Origin: Didymodactylos carnosus
Taxonomy: Eukaryota > Rotifera > Eurotatoria > Philodinida > Philodinidae
Length of the DNA: 36,380 nt
Assembly (NCBI GenBank): GCA_905250885.1
Contig: CAJNOQ010001081.1
Span: 1 to 36,380 of the forward strand
Direction of reading: 5' to 3'
Of this stretch, positions 12,101 through 24,100 are shown in pieces. Numbering within the stretch: position 1 is the stretch's first letter; the number at the start of each line of letters is the position of its first letter. Position numbers and translations under genes: made by a program. The notes below the pieces were generated by a model. That model was not told the origin of the DNA. It made no database searches and saw nothing but the letters and a program-made list of their open reading frames with translations.

Positions 12101-15100
12101 TTCGTTATTACATATTATAAAATAACTACTTGAGTGGTAGTTTTTATAGTTATCACAGTCAAATGTTAGAAATAATATCTGATCAAGGTTTTATTTACCT
12201 TTAATCATTTCTCCATTAACGCGTTTCGTATATTGTGCATATTTTTTAACAATATCATCTCGTATTTTATTGTTAATAACTTGCATTATTTTCCAGTCTT
12301 GAGTAGCTAAAATAATAAAATAAATCGTTAAACTTGTGTGTTAGTTTGATATATAGACAATTACATCTGATACTTTTTAGTTTTGACTTGATCTTCTTAT
12401 CTCTAGAAACATGTGGGTTACAATGTGAAGGTTATATGAGCGCGTAGGATATGGAAATTGTTGATCCCAAAGAAATGAAAAAAAAAAAAAGTCTATTGTA
12501 CAGGATGCGGTCACTAGTGTTTATATTTTGAATTTTTTTTCATTTATTTTTAAAATGTCATTCAGATAACACACTGACACATATAAAGAAAAGTACACGA
12601 ATTCACTTTAAAATTAAAAAAAATATTCTATTCTCAAATACAACTGAATCATTAGTTGTAGAATAACGTCTAGTAAGTGATTATTAATTAATAAATATTC
12701 TAGTGTTTATAGCATAGATGTAAAGTATAGAACATTATAACTTTTCTAGTCATTTTGTTCCTTTTTTATAATATTACAGGTTTGTATCTACAATTAAGTT
12801 CAAAAACAGTGTTTGACTTTAGAAAAGCCATTCACTCAGTCTATACTAATAGACCAATATAGTATTCTTTCCACTATCCTCTATGTCAATAGTAGGAAAA
12901 GTTCAGTTTTCGTTTGTTTAATATTATTTCATTAAAATGAATCTTTTCCCGTCATTTTGAAAACATACGGACGTATTGTCCATTTCGTTAATCATAAAAA
13001 CGTATCCTGCTTATATATCGAGTAAGTTTTAAAATGAAATAAAGGAAGGTTAAATGATTCTTGAGTATTCGAATGTTTTCGAACACTAATTACTAATACG
13101 TATTATACATTATTTTAATAAAAAGTTGATCATAGTTTTTTTTTTCTATTGTGGGATTCTTTTTAATAAAAACGTTTAAAACAAATATGTTTTATCCATA
13201 AACGTTTAAAGAAAAAATGAATAAAAAAATGGCGTTTTTCTTTAAAAATTAAAAATAAAACATGTTTGTTAGAGACTCAATCTATTGAAAAATCACGTAT
13301 TATGGTAAACACTTCTAAATAGGATCCATATGACGCGTAAATAATAGACTTGCATATTTGAATTACATTGTAATAAATTTTTTAGCACATACTTGTTTTT
13401 ATAGGAAAGTTATGAATGAGTATAACCTTGATTAAAATAAATAAAACTTGATCAAGAAAATCCCAATTCAACAAAGTTGAAAAGTTTTTTGTTCTATTAA
13501 GACTCATAGACATAACGTACATTAGACTCTATATATAACGGGAAACCTTAATAAATAATATAAAAATCTTTTTTTTTTTCATTACCAACTGTACTGCTAC
13601 TTTGTATTATACTTGGTGGATGATGATACTGCATAATTATAATAGAATAATAATGTTTGAATAGTTTATTTTCTTGAACTAACCATATTAGTTTACTCGT
13701 AAACAGATTAATATGATAAACATTTAGTCGCAACCGCCAATATGGTACTAGTGCTCAAATCTGTATGTTTGTAGTTGGATGTTATTGCTGATAATATATC
13801 GCGAAAAAAAAAAAATAAATGAAAGTATGCGTGTAATTTTGTTCTTAAAATCAAACGAGACGAAGAAAGAACAGAACAAAAAAAAAATTTTTGGAATTCA
13901 AGAAACCAAATAAGTGTCGTTTTTCTATGCACCATGTATATACACATGATTTTCGAGTTTTTTTTTTTTTTTTCTTCTTCTTCCTTATCTTATTTCTCTT
14001 TCTCTATATACATACTCTTATATATTGCATCATAGTTTGAAGTGTGTGCGAAAATATTTTCTTTTTTTTTTAACTTTTTCGATCTTCTTTTCTTTTTTTT
14101 TCTTTTTTGATATTCTGCCATACTTAAAAAAGAAAGAAAGAAATCGTTTGAGAAACAGGTAAACGTAAAAATCATCAAGTATGTAGTGTAAAGTGTTTAT
14201 ACATCAGTCAATGATAATCGTTGTATCCATTTTTACACTATTGACATGATCGAGTTATAATGCCAATATATTCGATCTGCGCGTATGCGCATGTAATTGT
14301 ACACCTTTTTCTTTGTTTTAACAAAAAAAAAAAAAATGGGAAAAATATATAAATATTTTTCTTATTATAAGAAAGAAACTTTAATATAGCATAAAGAACG
14401 AAAGTAAGACGCACACAGTAAACTAAAAGTGAGCAAAGAAGATATATAAGCACACTGCCAACAACATAAAATGCCAAAGCATATCTCTTGTTTTCGAACA
14501 GGTAAACTGTTGCTTTTATGCTGAGCAAGTGTATTAGAAAGATTTTCAAGGTACATAAACAACAAAAAAAGAAACTATTCTTTCTTTTTGTGACTTGATG
14601 TCCAGATTTAAAATAAGGTAGTCTACAATAGAACAATTTGATAGCATTATAACAGCTTGCAAACGAATCATTCTTCCATTGGCGTTTTCTAACACAGTGA
14701 TTTTTAGTGTTATCTTTAAAAAATTTGTCTATGTTAGTTGTTCAAAATTCTAATTTCATCATATTTACTGAAAAATGAATAAAAATACTTTCTATCTCAA
14801 AGTTTTTATAAACAAAAACATTATCATAATTTCAAAGAATAATTTTGACTCTTGTATTGCACATATTGTATGATCCGTGAGTTTTTTGTTACTAATGTTT
14901 TCATAAAATGACTCTGTTTTGCTATATCTAGAAGACACTGATGTTTTATTTTTAGATATTGGTGATTATTGTCAAAAAATTCAGTACTGTTCTTCGAGAA
15001 TGCATAAAAGCAGAAAGATAATAACAATCGCTTGACTGATTCAGGGTTATTGATCTGTCAAATAAGATTTAATCAAAAAAGAATATCCTATATAACACTC

Positions 15101-18100
15101 AAAAATAAACGCTGTAGAACATATTTGATTAATGAAAACTTATGTAAGCGAGTAAAAATTTTGTTTTTACATGCACATATGCATCACATCTTTTTTTTGA
15201 ATTTTTTAAGCTTACATATACATTTTTTCAGTTTGAAACTCATCATGTCTTTTATTTTCTTGGAGGGTATAGACATTTATTACTCTGAATTTCTTTTCAT
15301 CTTTCTCAGAATAGAAAAAAAGGTAATTAAATAAACCGAATAGTGTTCGGTTGATTGAAAAAAATCTTCCGGTGTTATTTTGGCTCTCATCTTTCCATGC
15401 CCCTTAGTGGTAAAGTGTCGAATCGTGCATCGTTTTGAAAAGGATATTCTGTTGTTTTCGAACAACCACAGCGTTAAACAAGAAAAAAATGACAAAAAAA
15501 AACTTTTAGATAAAGCAATGACAATATTGCAAATTATGAATTGAGAGCGTAGGAGAATGTTATCAACTATTTTTATTACACTAATGCACACACTCATAAA
15601 TTGTATGTAATGTAATTTTAAGAAACCATAAAACTGGCTGTTCAAGAATTGTTCCAAGGTTATTGTTTTCATTTATACACAATGAAGGTTAACAGGGGTA
15701 AAGGACGATGTAACTTTCTTTTTATGTATTTCAAAAACCTTGAATTCTGTTCAACATAGGAAAAAAAAAACAAATATTATAAAATAAAACAAATTATCAG
15801 TATAAGAAGGAAATCATATGCATGCAATATCTAAATTTATCAGTAACATTTGGTGCTTGTTATATTGATATAAGTGAAATTTGTGTATGTGTTCTTTATC
15901 TTTACAATCTAATAGGTAGATGTATCTATAATTATAAATGTTAATGATGTTTAAAAACTTTTAACAAATATACATATGATTTATCTGAACTGCATCGATA
16001 GTGTCTGATGTGTAGCACCATTGTACGAGAGATATTGTGTAGTCACAGTGCTATACCATTCTTCTTCATTCTCTTTTTGCTCTCTATATACATCACATTT
16101 CAATAATAAGTGTGCATCAGTGCACGCATTATTGTCCATATAATTTTCATTAAGAAAGAACAAAAAGAATTTTTTTTGCTCAGGACTTTTGCCTTAGCTA
16201 GGACATGCATGGAATAATTTTCTTTTGTGTTTTCTTCAATTTTATTACTACAGTGAGTGTTAGTATGTGAGCGTGTAGACTCTATCTCTCGTCTCTATTG
16301 ATATCATCCTATGTAGAACAGATTCATACAACTGATATGATGCGTGTATGTCTCTGAATAATATGAATTTCGTTTATTCCGTCTCTAATTCACATTTTGA
16401 ACAGAAACGATGGACCATAGAAACTATCACTGTCAATAAAAAATCTTAATTTATTTAACGCAAATGAACAGCATCAATTATCGATTGTCTATGCTTTTCG
16501 TAACATACAATTCTATCAATCATAACGTAACTCTCATAGGAATAATCCAGAATATAGTGGAGAACTATGTCTTTACTATAATTCTATAGATGCTCCAAAT
16601 TGCAGATGTTAGAGGAACATTCGGTGTGATCAACATATTTGTCAGCAGAAAATAATAGAGTAGGTTCTACTAAAACGATCTTTGTTAATAGGAGAAAAAA
16701 TGCAAAAATAACTTGAAAACTTCAATCAGACGGTTACAGAAACCTAGTGAAAATACTGTATGTACAAAAAGCAGGCCCTGTGGCCTAACGGATAAGGCGT
16801 CTGACTTCGAATCAGAAGATTGCAGGTTCGAATCCTGCCAGGGTCGAATATACCTTTCTTTTTGTTTTTTTCATATTGATATGTAACCGGGGAGAGTGAA
16901 AGAGCTTTTTGTTCAAGTGAAATAAAGAAAAATTTACCGAAGACCGAAAAAATAAATGATGCAGTTACTGTTTACTTTCAGCATCGATTTATATGGCAGT
17001 TATTTTGATTACAGTAATATTTAATTCTACATCTCGTTTAGGTGAAACATGGCTAAAAGTACATTTGTCAGGGCATTTTCAAAGCTAATCCACATCAACA
17101 CATCTGTTATTATATTATTTAAAAAAACCCTCTTTTTATTTTGATATTTATATATTAATAGACATTCACTCAAGATTATTGGTATTATACACTTGTAGAG
17201 TTGTGAAAGGATAAGTATTCTATTTCGAATAATAGAAAAGAGAATTTATCGACTTAACTATGTATAGCTAACACTTTATTTAATGACTTTTTATCTATTC
17301 ATATCGAAGTAAAGCAAACAAAACATTTTTTTTTTTTGTATTTGCATCCATTTTCTATTGATAAGCATAAATGCAATGTATTATGTATTCCTCTCAAGTG
17401 CTCTGTTGACCTGTTCATTTAAGTTTTTCTGTAATGTAAACAATATTTATTACCACACCAAAAAAAGGATTTACTGAATATTCTCTCCACAAACTTACTT
17501 TCTGTTGATTATTTTTTATTTTAATTAGCCTTTTTCTTACAGAAAAGAAAAAATATATTTCTTTGTTGCTATAACAGATTTACTTTTCAATAATTAGATA
17601 AAAAGAATGTATATTAATTAAGCAGTTTGATATAGAGGGATTTAATTTCCATTGATATACAATCTTACGTAATATAATGCCATAAACAATTACTTATTTG
17701 AAAGTTCGTTATTCAAGAATGAAAAAAACATGTAAATTCAATACATCCAAATATTTGTTTTTATCGATTTACTGCAGAAAGAAGGATCGTTCGCTTTATT
17801 AATACGATTATAGGATGATATGGGTACACAAACTCGAAAACACCGAAAAAATATGATAATAACAGATAAATGTTTAATAAAACTGTAGCAACAGTATGAT
17901 GATAATCATATTGATATTCCAACTTCCCTAAAGACTGCTGGTATGAGATACTTTCAATATGTTTTCAAACGCTGAGCATTTTCGTATTTTTGGTCACTTT
18001 TGGTTCTGCTGAATAGAAAAGCGTTTCTAATTGTGGGTAAATAATCAAGGGTATGTAGTTTTTTTATCACTAAATTTCTTTCTATTGAAATGATTACCAA

Positions 18101-21100
18101 AAAATAACACTTTTGATCACCAAATCAATTAAAGAATATTTAAATTAAAGAAAATATATATAAGAAGAATATATAGCAATTTATTGGCAATGATTACCAA
18201 TTAATGAGTAGACAGACAAGAAAAAGAATATAAAGAAAGTATATACAAGAAGAAATATGAGTAGAACAGAATTTTAATTTCAATGGTTGAAGTTTTTAGA
18301 AATTTTACCGTTAATGTTATATTTTTGAACCAAAAACGACATTTTTGCAGTTAAGCATGAAGAACAATAGATTTCGAATGTTTATTTTCGGGAACAAGAG
18401 TAAAAAGTTCGAATCTTTCGAAAACTTTTTAAAAAAATATCCGCCTAGAAGAGTGGTGAGAGTAGATATGCACCAGTTTTTAACTGGTATTGAGGCATCC
18501 GGGAGAATTGCTATACATCAGTTATCACGATTCGCTCAGAGCTGTACAACATTTTATTTTGTAGAAAAATGTTTGCCGTACAAAATTAATTTGTTAAAAA
18601 AAAGATTCCAAAATCATTCCTAAGAAAACTTAGAGCATTCAAAAATGCACCAAATCACGGAAAAAAACCTGTTCGAAAACGACAAAAAATTGAGGTTCTT
18701 AGTTCATACCAGCAAAGTCAGCATAAGATCAGACTTGCAGTTTATGGCTGGTTACAAAAATATAACATTAATATATTTATTTGTATATTATTTGAATATA
18801 TAATATTTCTTCATGTTCAGTTGTATATTAATAAATTAAACTGTCTTTATATTCTTTTCCTTGTCTGTCTACTCATTCTTCTTATATATATTTTCTTTAA
18901 TTTAAATATTCTTTAATTGATTTGGTGATCAAAACACATTTTCCCCAATAATCAATGGGTCAACTGGCTAATTGATTGTATATCTATCAAAAGTAAATCA
19001 ATACATATAAAACTACTTAATTAATAATACACATCCTTTTATCTAATTAGTGGAAAGTAAATCCGCTATAGCAAAAAATACATATATTTTTCTTTTTTGT
19101 AGGAAAAAAGCTAATTAAAACAAAAAATAATCAACGGAAAGTAAGTTTGTAGAAATGCTGTACACGAAAAAAGGAACCAGAGACACACAAGGTTCAATGC
19201 GCTAACAGACGCTTTAATTTAATGTGTGTGTGTGTGACCTTGTGATTAAACTAGAGCAATGAACTTTAACACTTAAATTCTAGTACGCTAAATTAATCAT
19301 GTTAGAAACACGTTAATAATACCCATACACCGAAAATAGAAGTGAATGAACTACGACAAATAAAAAAAAACGTTGTTATGATCCATGACTGAGTGATTTG
19401 CGAATAGTTTCTAAATTAACATTGGTACCGCAGCAGATATTATATAGATATACATCCGACACGATTGAAAAATAATGGAGATGTTTTGTGGTGGATATCC
19501 AGTTATATACTATTCAATCAATTTCGATTCAATATAATCATTTTCACTACATTAATTTGTACTTGAATAGTTTAATGATTCTTTTTTTTTCTAACAGATC
19601 ATCATCATTTCGTTATTTTTCGAACTTTACACACGTTTTGATTAAAGAATAAAAGCATGGACTATATAGAAAGAAAGATAGGTAACAATAATAACTATTT
19701 GAAATTTGAAACTAGTCGTATTTTTCCAGTTTGTAAAAACTAGAAAAAGATATATTGTACAGTTTGTTACAGTTCTCATTAATTAGATAATAATTCGATA
19801 ATAATATGGTTTGTATCTTGAATGCATGAATGAGATATTTTGTCGCATATGATCTTCAAATTTTCTTAGAAGATTATTCTAAAATATTTTGTTTTTTATT
19901 TATTTAATTGTGTTTTTCTTTCTATACAGTCCATGTTTTATTTATTAAGCAAAACGTGTACGAAGTTTTGGCATGAACCCATCATTTTGAAAAAGAATAG
20001 TTTAAATTAAACTATTCTCCCGCTTTTGATAATGCCTATTTGTCGAAATGTGATAGATTAAAGAGAAAGAAATGAAAATTAATACACAAAGTATATTGTC
20101 TAACACACAAGCGTATAATTTAATGAATTGTTAGTAAAGTAGTTGAGTCTACATCTGTTAAATACACGCTTAAAAACATCAGAGCTACATTATCAGTAGC
20201 AACACAAATTAATTTTGTATTTTTGAAAAGTAATATAGTCACAAATGATAAAAGCAAATTTAATAAAGATTAGCAAGTAATAGATTAAAAAAAGTGTTAT
20301 TTTGTATTAAGATTAGCTTGAATACATAAAACATCACAATAAAATGAAAACAACATTCTTCGAAATGGTTGAATAATACTTCAGAATAAATAATTTTGCA
20401 ATGGATATTGTCGATTATATATGCAATATTTTTGAAAAATTTCAAAAAAATGTCAAAACAAAGCGCATAAGACTCTAATAAAAAATGTCCTTTAAAAATT
20501 TTGAAACCGAGATATACCCAACATGATCAATTTTTGACAAAAAATGCACTTCAGTATCAAACATTATTGTCAATAACCATACAGAGTTTTTTTGTTTTTT
20601 TTTAAACTTGTTCTTGTTTTTTTTTAAAAAAAATAGTTGTATTTAACTTCAACAAACAAACGCAGCTATGCTTGCAGACAAGTCTATGTTGCATAGTGCA
20701 TAAAACGCTTAACAAAAACCTAGCAAAATACATGCTTTTTTAATACAGAGTTAAGGACTAGTATTTATATTATATATTAAATGTTCTTTTCATCAGTACT
20801 ATCGAAGTGATACGTGAAAGATAGTTTCGAAGTATTTTCGTACTGTCTAGAACACACTTTAACGTTTTTTGGAGTCCGCAAAGAAAAAAAGAAAAGTATT
20901 TTGCATTTATCTTGAAAACTTTTTCACACGAATATCAACACCGTTAAAAAAAATTTTCGCCAAACTAAATGATTGAAAGCTCGGGTTAGTCCTGAATTGA
21001 ACCTAAACTTAGGGCAATAACATGCAAGAGCGCGACACTGATTTAAACTTTTCTTTTTCCATAATTCAGGTTTTTCTTTTTGGAAAAGATTTTCAAGAAA

Positions 21101-24100
21101 TTCTAAGATTTGGACTTTTACTGCTTCCAAAAATCCTTTGAAGGAAAACATAATAAATCCAGTTCTATCATGCCATTACCATGATCGTTACCTGTAATTT
21201 AAAACTAATTCGAACTCTCCATCATTCTCTTGACTTTTTTAATAGGACGGAGAAATCTTTGTAACGTTAAATGACCCAATTTGACCTATATATATGAGCG
21301 ACATCTTGCAGACGTTAGTAAATGGAGTGTAGAAACTTTTATCGAAGGCGTACTTCAGTGAGAGCAACATTCTTTGAAAGCTTCGCTTAGATCGAACTGA
21401 TAGTAACAATAGGATAAATTCGAAGATATTTTTCATCGTAATACAAAATCTTGTATGATCTTACAAGATCTTACAGAAAGAAGTTATAAGAAATTAGACG
21501 ACCTTATACGAAGTCACAAGATTTTATACGATTTTATAAGAATTTATCTGCTCTTACAAGATCATACGCTTGATCAGTTTCTGTCGAATCCCTCTATGCC
21601 TCTGTATTTTCCTTTTTCTAATATAATTTGTACCATTCACCGGCCTCAGGTGGCCATAGGACCGTCTTTTGGCCACGTTTCTTAATCATGCACTTCATAT
21701 GTGCTCGACTGACGTGTGAAGTTGAAAGAGAAAAAAGTTTTAAATTTTTCAAAGATAATGATGTTACATATATTTATCGTCGCCAAATTTATATGGTAGA
21801 TACGAGTTATCGATCGTATGAGATCTTGTGAGGAGAACACATATAGAAGGCAACAATGTCTGTCACAGAATTTTGTAAGATCTTATTACAAGATTTCACA
21901 AGAAAACATCAGAGCTTGCAAGGTTTTATAAGACGTGTTTCATCTGAGCAAGTAAAATTGAGAAAACGTAGTGAAAATTGAAACAGTACAAATAACAATA
22001 AATAACGTATTAACGAAAATCATCATTTACGAGTATCCGACGTTTTTTTCTATAACAACAAAGAATTAAAAACTAAGATTTGAATCAGAAGTCCTATCAA
22101 CTAGTAGTATCAAGAAGGCATAGGAAAGACAGTTTCAAAATTACAGATTGCAGTAGATATGAAATGAAGATTTAAAAAAGAAATTCAAGTTCAAAATGCT
22201 CTATCAGTAAAGATTCTCACTTATATTTATTATTTATTCTAATTGATAAGTAGCTAAGGAGAGGTGACGAATAAAAGAATAAACCAGATTTTTCGTCTTA
22301 TGATGATCAGGTATTGTTTCCCGAGTCAACTTTTGTTACTATTTGTGTCATAGCACCTGTTTTCGATTCAATTCTTATTATTTGCATACGCGTGTACTTT
22401 TTCATGAAACCAAAAAAATATTGTTTTCTTTATTAATAAATCGTTATGTTTTTCGTCAACCTTGACATATCAATCATTACTAATCATCAATCGTTTTTAT
22501 ATAGTCTTTCCCTCATCGACATCAACAGAAATGTAATCAACTTTCAATAAAAATACACATTGTTGTTTCAACGTAGTCATTTATTAACTTCTCCTCTTGG
22601 CAAGTATTATATTACATTCAAGGTCAAAAATATATTTAACTACACACATCCCAAAACGTACTCATACTTTTTCGAAAGTCTACGCAATCTATAAAGTATT
22701 ATCGACTAATTAGATATTCTATCATGGCAATCGAATGATAATAAGAAAAAGTCGATAAACTAAGTTGAATAATTTTATTGATTTTAAAACGGCAGCACAT
22801 TTCAACGTATTATGTTCAAACTTATTAGTAGCTATAATATTTCAATAACCTATTCTACAGTACATTTTTTCAAAAGCATAGATTTATGATCGAAGTCATA
22901 CTAAACAATAATTGAAAGTTGTTTGTTGTAATATCAGCTCAAAAAGAAGAATGGATATTTTTCAGTTTTTTAAACTATTATCATTTAGTTTTTGTCTTGT
23001 CTTTTTCTAGCATGTGTTACATTCAATATGATAGAAATATCTTTTTATAAATATGCTTAAAATCAATAGATAACAGTCTTTCTACACATGATACTAAGAA
23101 AAAATCGTGTTAAAAAATTTAACACGAACATATCCATATTGGATCATTAATTTCAGACAAGTGTCAATATGACACTAACGCATCATTAACCATGGTGAGA
23201 GATTTTAGAAATATAAATCTGCAAATGCTGCTCAGTTAATGTAGTACGGACTTGAATTGAAGTTCATTTACTATAGTCCCGCCTATTGAATACAGCTTTC
23301 TTACTCAAATGTCATCTCATATATGTATATATGTTTATTTCTGATCTAAACTTAAAATATTTTTATTAAGAAAAGTAAGATCAATATAACAGCAAGAAAA
23401 TCCGTCCTTGAAAACGTTTCTTTGTCAAATAATAGTAGTACTCTCTTGTTGATGCTGAACGTCATTTAAATTTTTGTTTCCTCCTCTTTCTTATTGTCTT
23501 CCTGACCATATTATCTGAAAGATATTATTCATTTCTCAACTTAAATTCCTCGGTAAATGTCATAACGTTGTTCTACAAATAGTCTCTAAAAATGTTTATT
23601 AAAAAAATTGAAGAGAGAGAGAAAGACAAATGTTTTCTTTCTTTCATTATCACCACCAATATTATAGCTATCATATTACTTTCGGATCATTTTATCTAGC
23701 AACGTTCGATAGAACTCTCTTGGTTCTCTCCTATATATGTCCATAGTACATCGTCTGTCTTAAACGATTAACTATATATGTATATTTGATGCTATCTCCA
23801 CTTTTTTTACCGTACATGTGAAGAAAACAAACAACTGTGCAATTATTTTTGTTTTCCGTTTATATTACATATATCAGTGATCATACGGTAATTGACCTTG
23901 CCATTTTAGCACATTATTTTTCGATTACGTACAGAGTATCACAGTGACCTAAATTTATATATAATTTAATCTAATATAAAAATATGAAGATATCAGTATG
24001 TTTAATCGTTAATTTTCTAAATAGTAACATCAGTTTAGTTTTCATTGAAATGTTTTTCTGACAATAATAGATTCTTGAACTTTTCGGATTCTGCTGATGT

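Noticed and set aside
14238..14636. 132-codon minus-strand frame with hydrophobic runs
   Set aside because: The hydrophobicity comes from long T/A runs; there is no domain, splice partner or balanced composition.
15032..15672. Overlapping open frames of 100 and 130 codons on opposite strands
   Set aside because: Phe/Lys/Ile-rich translations of AT-rich sequence without motif or splice context.
18345..18623. 92-codon frame at the centre of the foldback element
   Set aside because: No transposase motif or recognisable fold; kept only as part of the element description.
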